A stretch of 64,000 nucleotides of DNA from 2-02-FULL-66-14 sp037443705 (GTDB taxonomy: Bacteria; Pseudomonadota; Gammaproteobacteria; Burkholderiales; SG8-39): positions 52,510-116,509 of the forward strand of contig JBBINV010000002.1 in NCBI GenBank assembly GCA_037443705.1, given 5' to 3'. A program made the translations under genes and the position numbers. Every line of letters starts with the position of its first letter. Within the stretch, counting starts at the first letter, position 1. A model generated the notes under the pieces. The model worked only from the letters and a program-made list of their open reading frames with translations. It did no database searches and was not told the origin of the DNA. Below, one piece after another: positions 61,098-64,000 of this stretch.

Positions 61098-61138
61098 ACT
61101 ATTGACTCAGGATATACATGCACCTTGATCATGGTCAA
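61098..61138 (-). promoter_or_regulatory. FNR-like box and candidate promoter of the GGDEF-EAL/kinase operon
   Basis: On the minus strand TTGACCATGATCAA (61125-61138) matches the FNR/ANR pattern TTGAY-N4-RTCAA. An AATAGT hexamer lies at the spacing of a class II FNR-dependent promoter, which would put the box near -41. Alternatively TTGACC within the box and TATATC (61111-61116), 16 bases apart, form a sigma-70 promoter that a bound regulator would block. Confidence 0.5.
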
Positions 61139-61175
61139 TTTGCTGTGGTGCAGCATCTGAGAATCCGTCAATTTC

Positions 61176-61886
61176 TCAAACGATCGATCGAATTCGCCGC
61201 CACAGGCTGCCGTTTTTCGCTTCCTGGTCGAGCGCATCGAGGTATCGCTCGTGCGCGGCGAGCTCCTCCGGATTCGCACGAAGCACGACGAGTTTCGAAG
61301 CGTCGATGCTCGCCGCCGCCGCGGCGGCCGCGGCCGGTGACTCGAGCTCCATGCCGAGGCTTTCCTGCCCGCGCGTCATGGCGAGGTAGACCTCGGCGAG
61401 CAGCTCCGCGTCCACGACGGCGCCGTGCAGCGTCCGGCGGGAGTTGGAGATCGCATAGCGCTCGCAGAGCGCATCGAGCGAATTGCGCTTGCCCGGGTGC
61501 AGCTCGCGGGCGAGGGCGAGCGTGTCGACGACGCCCGCGACGTGCTCGGAGAGTCTGCCGAAGCCGGCGAACGCGAGTTCCTGGTCGAGGAACTCGACGT
61601 CGAACTCCGCGTTGTGGATGATCAGCTCGGCGCCGCGCACGTAGTCGAGGAACTCCCCGGCGATGTCCGCGAACTTCGGCTTGTCGGAGAGGAATTCGCG
61701 CGTGATGCCGTGCACCCTGACCGCCCCTTCGTCGATCTCGCGGCCCGGGTTGACATAGCGGTGGAAGCTCCGCTCGGTGATGCGGCGGTTCAGCAGCTCC
61801 ACGCACCCGATCTCGATCACGCGGTCGCCGAGCCGCGCGTTCAGCCCGGTGGTCTCCGTGTCAAGGACGATCTGTCGCGCCGCCAA
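61176..61886 (-). CDS. dnaQ: DNA polymerase III epsilon subunit (3'-5' proofreading exonuclease)
   Basis: The product is 236 residues from a TTG start. The DEDDh exonuclease residues are D9 and E11 (VLDTETTG), D96 (HNAEFDVEF), H154 and D159 (LHGAVVDAELL). It proofreads replication errors as part of the polymerase III core. The start overlaps the end of the RNase HI gene by 26 bases on the same strand, the usual rnhA-dnaQ linkage in proteobacteria. The C-terminal part, which contacts the alpha subunit, is alanine-rich and less conserved. Confidence 0.95.
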   Translation of the reverse strand: MAARQIVLDTETTGLNARLGDRVIEIGCVELLNRRITERSFHRYVNPGREIDEGAVRVHGITREFLSDKPKFADIAGEFLDYVRGAELIIHNAEFDVEFLDQELAFAGFGRLSEHVAGVVDTLALARELHPGKRNSLDALCERYAISNSRRTLHGAVVDAELLAEVYLAMTRGQESLGMELESPAAAAAAAASIDASKLVVLRANPEELAAHERYLDALDQEAKNGSLWRRIRSIV

Positions 61887-62316
61887 ATCCGATCCCCCTG
61901 TTCGCCAGCGCGTCCGCGCGCTCGTTCTCCGGGTGCCCGGCGTGCCCGCGCACCCAGTGCCACTCGACCTCGTGCGCGCGCGCGAGCTCGTCCAGGCGCC
62001 GCCAGAGGTCCGCGTTCTTGACGGGCCTGCGGTCCGCGGTCTTCCAGCCGCGCCGCTTCCAGTCGTGGATCCACTGCGAGATGCCCTTCTGGACGTACTG
62101 CGAGTCGGTGTACACGCGCACCGCGGCGCGGCGCCGGAGCGCTTCCAGCCCCCGGATCACCGCGGTCAGCTCCATGCGGTTGTTGGTGGTCCGCGCCTCG
62201 CCGCCGAACAGCTCCTTTTCGTGCCCGCCCGAGCGAAGCAGCACGCCCCAGCCCCCGGGGCCGGGATTGCCCTTGCAGGCGCCGTCGGCATAGATCTCCA
62301 CGACCTCGCTATTCAT
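61861..62316 (-). CDS. rnhA: Ribonuclease HI
   Basis: The product is 151 residues, the normal length. The active-site carboxylates are D11 (YADGACKGNPGPGGWG), E49 (NNRMELTAVI), D71 (YTDSQYV) and D135 (NERADALAN), plus the histidine loop VRGHAGHPEN. It degrades the RNA strand of RNA-DNA hybrids. It overlaps dnaQ downstream by 26 bases and the methyltransferase gene upstream by eight bases, so the three are one operon. Confidence 0.97.
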   Translation of the reverse strand: MNSEVVEIYADGACKGNPGPGGWGVLLRSGGHEKELFGGEARTTNNRMELTAVIRGLEALRRRAAVRVYTDSQYVQKGISQWIHDWKRRGWKTADRRPVKNADLWRRLDELARAHEVEWHWVRGHAGHPENERADALANRGIGFGGATDRP

Positions 62317-63097
62317 GCCGCTGGCGTGTGGAGCCGTTCTGCTGCGGGACAGGCGCGACCGCGCGGCGCCGCGCGCGCTCGGTCCGCCAGGCAGGAGTAA
62401 TCACGCGCAAGCCGTGCACGCGCTTGACGGCACGCACCACGTACACGCCGCCGAGCACCGGCCACCAGCGCTCGCCCGCCCTCTCCAGGAACGAAAGGCG
62501 CGAAAGCCAATCGGCGCTCGCGAACGGGGGCGCGTAGCGCCCGAAGCGCCCGCCGTTCAGCTCGAAGCCGAGCAGACGCAGCCAGTCCTTGAGCCGCAGC
62601 AGCCCGATGAAGCGCGCGTCCCACGGCGCCCCGAGCGCACGCCGGCGCCGCTCGCGCATGAACGACTGGCGCAGCCCCCAGAGCGACAGCGCGTTGAACC
62701 CCGAGATCACGAGCTGGCCCTCGGGCATCAGCACCCGCTCGGCCTCGCGCAGCACCTGGTGCGGGTCGGCGGCCGTCTCGAGCACGTGCGGCAGCGCGAG
62801 CAGGTCGACGCTCTGGCTCGCGAGCGGCAGCTGGTGCGGGTCGGCCGCGAGCGCCGCGCCCGGCTCGAGCGCGAGCGCGAAGCGCCACGGGATGCGGTTG
62901 GCGCGCAGGAAGTCGATTCCGGGCAGACCCGCCTGGACCGCGCGGAACCCGAACACGTCCTCGGTCGCGAGGTCGAACTGGGCGCGCTCCCAGTCGAGCA
63001 CGTAGCATCCCTGCGGCGTCGAGAACCACTCCGCGAGCGAGCGCCGCGCGCCGTTATACTTGCGCGCGCCCTCGGGCACGAAGGACTGACGGTCCAT
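62309..63097 (-). CDS. Class I SAM-dependent methyltransferase (gloB/rnhA-linked)
   Basis: The product is 262 residues from ATG at 63097; a longer TTG start at 63133 is possible. It has a methyltransferase type 11 layout, with ADPHQLPLASQSVDLLALPH and VLMPEGQLVISGFN as motif regions. The usual glycine-rich motif I is weak (GIDFLRAN and LALEPGAALAAD). Proteins of this group sit between gloB and rnhA in many proteobacteria; the substrate is unknown. The ATG overlaps the divergent gloB ATG within CATG. Confidence 0.85.
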   Translation of the reverse strand: MDRQSFVPEGARKYNGARRSLAEWFSTPQGCYVLDWERAQFDLATEDVFGFRAVQAGLPGIDFLRANRIPWRFALALEPGAALAADPHQLPLASQSVDLLALPHVLETAADPHQVLREAERVLMPEGQLVISGFNALSLWGLRQSFMRERRRRALGAPWDARFIGLLRLKDWLRLLGFELNGGRFGRYAPPFASADWLSRLSFLERAGERWWPVLGGVYVVRAVKRVHGLRVITPAWRTERARRRAVAPVPQQNGSTRQRHE

Positions 63098-63860
63098 GAT
63101 GACGATCGTTCCGCTATCCGCGTTCAAGGACAACTACATCTGGACGATGCGCGCCGGCGGCCACGCCGCGGTGGTCGATCCCGGCGACGAGCGCCCGGTG
63201 CGCGATTATCTCGCGCGCGAGGGCCTGCGGCTCGCCGCGATCCTCGCGACGCATCACCATCCGGATCACGTCGGCGGGATCGAGGAGCTCGCGCTCGAGT
63301 GGCGCGTCCCGGTGTTCGGTCCGAAGGGGGAGCCGATCCCGGCGCTCACGCATCCCCTCGCCGAAGGCGACACGGTGCGCATCCCGCAGCTCGATGCGGC
63401 CTTCGCGGTGCTCGACATCCCGGGGCACACGCGCGCGCATGTGGCCTATTATGGCGCAGGGGCGCTTTTCTGTGGCGACACCCTGTTCGCGTGCGGCTGC
63501 GGGCGCCTGTTCGAGGGAACCGCGGAGCAGATGGTCCGGTCTCTGGAGAAGCTGGCCGCGCTGCCGGAGGAGACCCGGGTCTACTGCGGGCATGAATACA
63601 CGCTCGCCAACATCGCGTTCGCGCTCGCCGTGGATCCGGGCAACGCCGCGCTTCGCGCGCTCGAGCGGCGGGCGCGCGCGAGCCGCGCCGCCGGAAGACC
63701 CACGCTGCCCACGACGCTCGGCGAGGAGCGCGCCGCCAACCCGTTCCTGCGCTGCGCCGAGCCCGCGGTGATCGAATCCGCCAACAAGTACCTTGGCGCG
63801 CGCGCGGCCGATCCGGTGCGCGTGTTCGCCGCGCTCCGGGAATGGAAAAATCGGTTCTAA
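63096..63860 (+). CDS. gloB: Hydroxyacylglutathione hydrolase (glyoxalase II)
   Basis: The product is 254 residues with a metallo-beta-lactamase fold. The metal motif THHHPDHVGG gives H53, H55, D57 and H58; further ligands lie in IPGHTRAH, FCGDTLFACGCGR and YCGHEYTLAN. It hydrolyses S-lactoylglutathione to lactate and glutathione, the second step of methylglyoxal detoxification. The ATG at 63096 overlaps the divergent methyltransferase start; a second ATG at 63099 is equally possible. An AAGGAC Shine-Dalgarno lies about nine bases upstream. Confidence 0.96.
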   Translation: MMTIVPLSAFKDNYIWTMRAGGHAAVVDPGDERPVRDYLAREGLRLAAILATHHHPDHVGGIEELALEWRVPVFGPKGEPIPALTHPLAEGDTVRIPQLDAAFAVLDIPGHTRAHVAYYGAGALFCGDTLFACGCGRLFEGTAEQMVRSLEKLAALPEETRVYCGHEYTLANIAFALAVDPGNAALRALERRARASRAAGRPTLPTTLGEERAANPFLRCAEPAVIESANKYLGARAADPVRVFAALREWKNRF

Positions 63861-63868
63861 TACCGGGC

Positions 63869-64000
63869 GTGCGATTGCCTGCGAACCGGATCCTGGCCTG
63901 CGCCGCGGGCGTCCTCGTCGCCGCGTGCGCCTCCCCGCCGGTTCCCACGACCGCGCCGGCCGAGCCGTCGGCCACCCCCTCCGCGGTGTTCGAGCCTGGG
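63869..64000 (+). CDS. mltD: Lipoprotein N-terminal fragment, probably lytic transglycosylase MltD
   Basis: From GTG at 63869 the frame gives VRLPANRILACAAGVLVAAC followed by ASPP, a lipoprotein signal peptide with the lipobox LVAAC. A longer in-frame start exists at 63842. The mature part is proline- and alanine-rich as far as the window reaches. The position directly after gloB is the usual place of mltD, a LysM-containing membrane-bound lytic transglycosylase. The enzymatic domain is outside the window, so the name is inferred from context. Confidence 0.55.
   Translation, partial: MRLPANRILACAAGVLVAACASPPVPTTAPAEPSATPSAVFEPG

Overview
The window is 64 kb of very GC-rich DNA. Gene content and order suggest a betaproteobacterium (inference): a gloB/mltD pair divergent from a methyltransferase-rnhA-dnaQ block, an etfBA/ETF-QO set with a DmdC-type acyl-CoA dehydrogenase, a FhaC-type two-partner secretion locus and a FNR/ANR-like site. 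A run of 18 N (12989-13006) shows it is a draft scaffold. Genes are packed tightly. The longest stretches without a confident gene are 159-357, 3065-3281 and 14855-14997, all under 300 bases. I saw no tRNA, rRNA, CRISPR array, insertion sequence or phage gene.

Region 1 (1-3064) holds the 5' end of pyrG, a cold-shock protein gene with a long leader and a strong terminator, a cytidylate-kinase-like/BON fusion, a pentapeptide-repeat potassium channel and a shortened methyltransferase. Region 2 (3065-14854) holds two giant convergent RTX calcium-binding exoproteins (1596 and 2261 aa) whose stop codons share one CTAG, plus the 3' remnant of another gene. Region 3 (14998-28428) is a minus-strand two-partner secretion operon in the order TpsA (3308 aa, with 220-residue internal repeats), FecR-domain protein, TpsB, and a redoxin-like/2-oxoglutarate oxygenase fusion. 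Regions 2 and 3 look like an extracellular or surface protein island. No type I exporter is present, so the RTX proteins would need one encoded elsewhere.

Region 4 (28498-38915) is acyl-CoA and electron-transfer metabolism: acetoacetyl-CoA synthetase, a hotdog thioesterase, ETF-ubiquinone oxidoreductase, a DUF962 protein, an amino-acid dehydrogenase with a FNR-like site, an acyl-CoA dehydrogenase and etfAB. It is interrupted by a VapBC module and a small-protein/nucleotidyltransferase pair. Region 5 (38946-52654) is a dense catabolic cluster. A carboxyltransferase subunit is divergent from an operon with biotin carrier, DUF35 protein, cysteine-less thiolase-like protein, class II aldolase-like protein, SDR, acyl-CoA dehydrogenase, CaiB CoA-transferase, a 48-codon ORF, a citryl-CoA-lyase-like protein and a second acyl-CoA dehydrogenase. 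Opposite lie an MFS transporter, an ECHDC3-like crotonase and an acyl-CoA ligase. The set implies a complete acyl-CoA degradation route whose substrate I cannot name. Electrons from its dehydrogenases would pass through EtfAB and ETF-QO of region 4 to quinone.

Region 6 (52691-61058) is a two-gene signalling operon: a GGDEF-EAL protein with eight PAS domains, then a histidine kinase with five. They share a duplicated GAF-PAS sensor module, and a FNR-like box lies upstream. Region 7 (61176-64000) is the housekeeping dnaQ-rnhA-methyltransferase block divergent from gloB and the start of a lipoprotein gene, probably mltD.

The best candidates for undescribed biology are the two-partner secretion operon carrying an oxygenase fusion, and the region 5 pathway with its cysteine-less thiolase/DUF35 pair.
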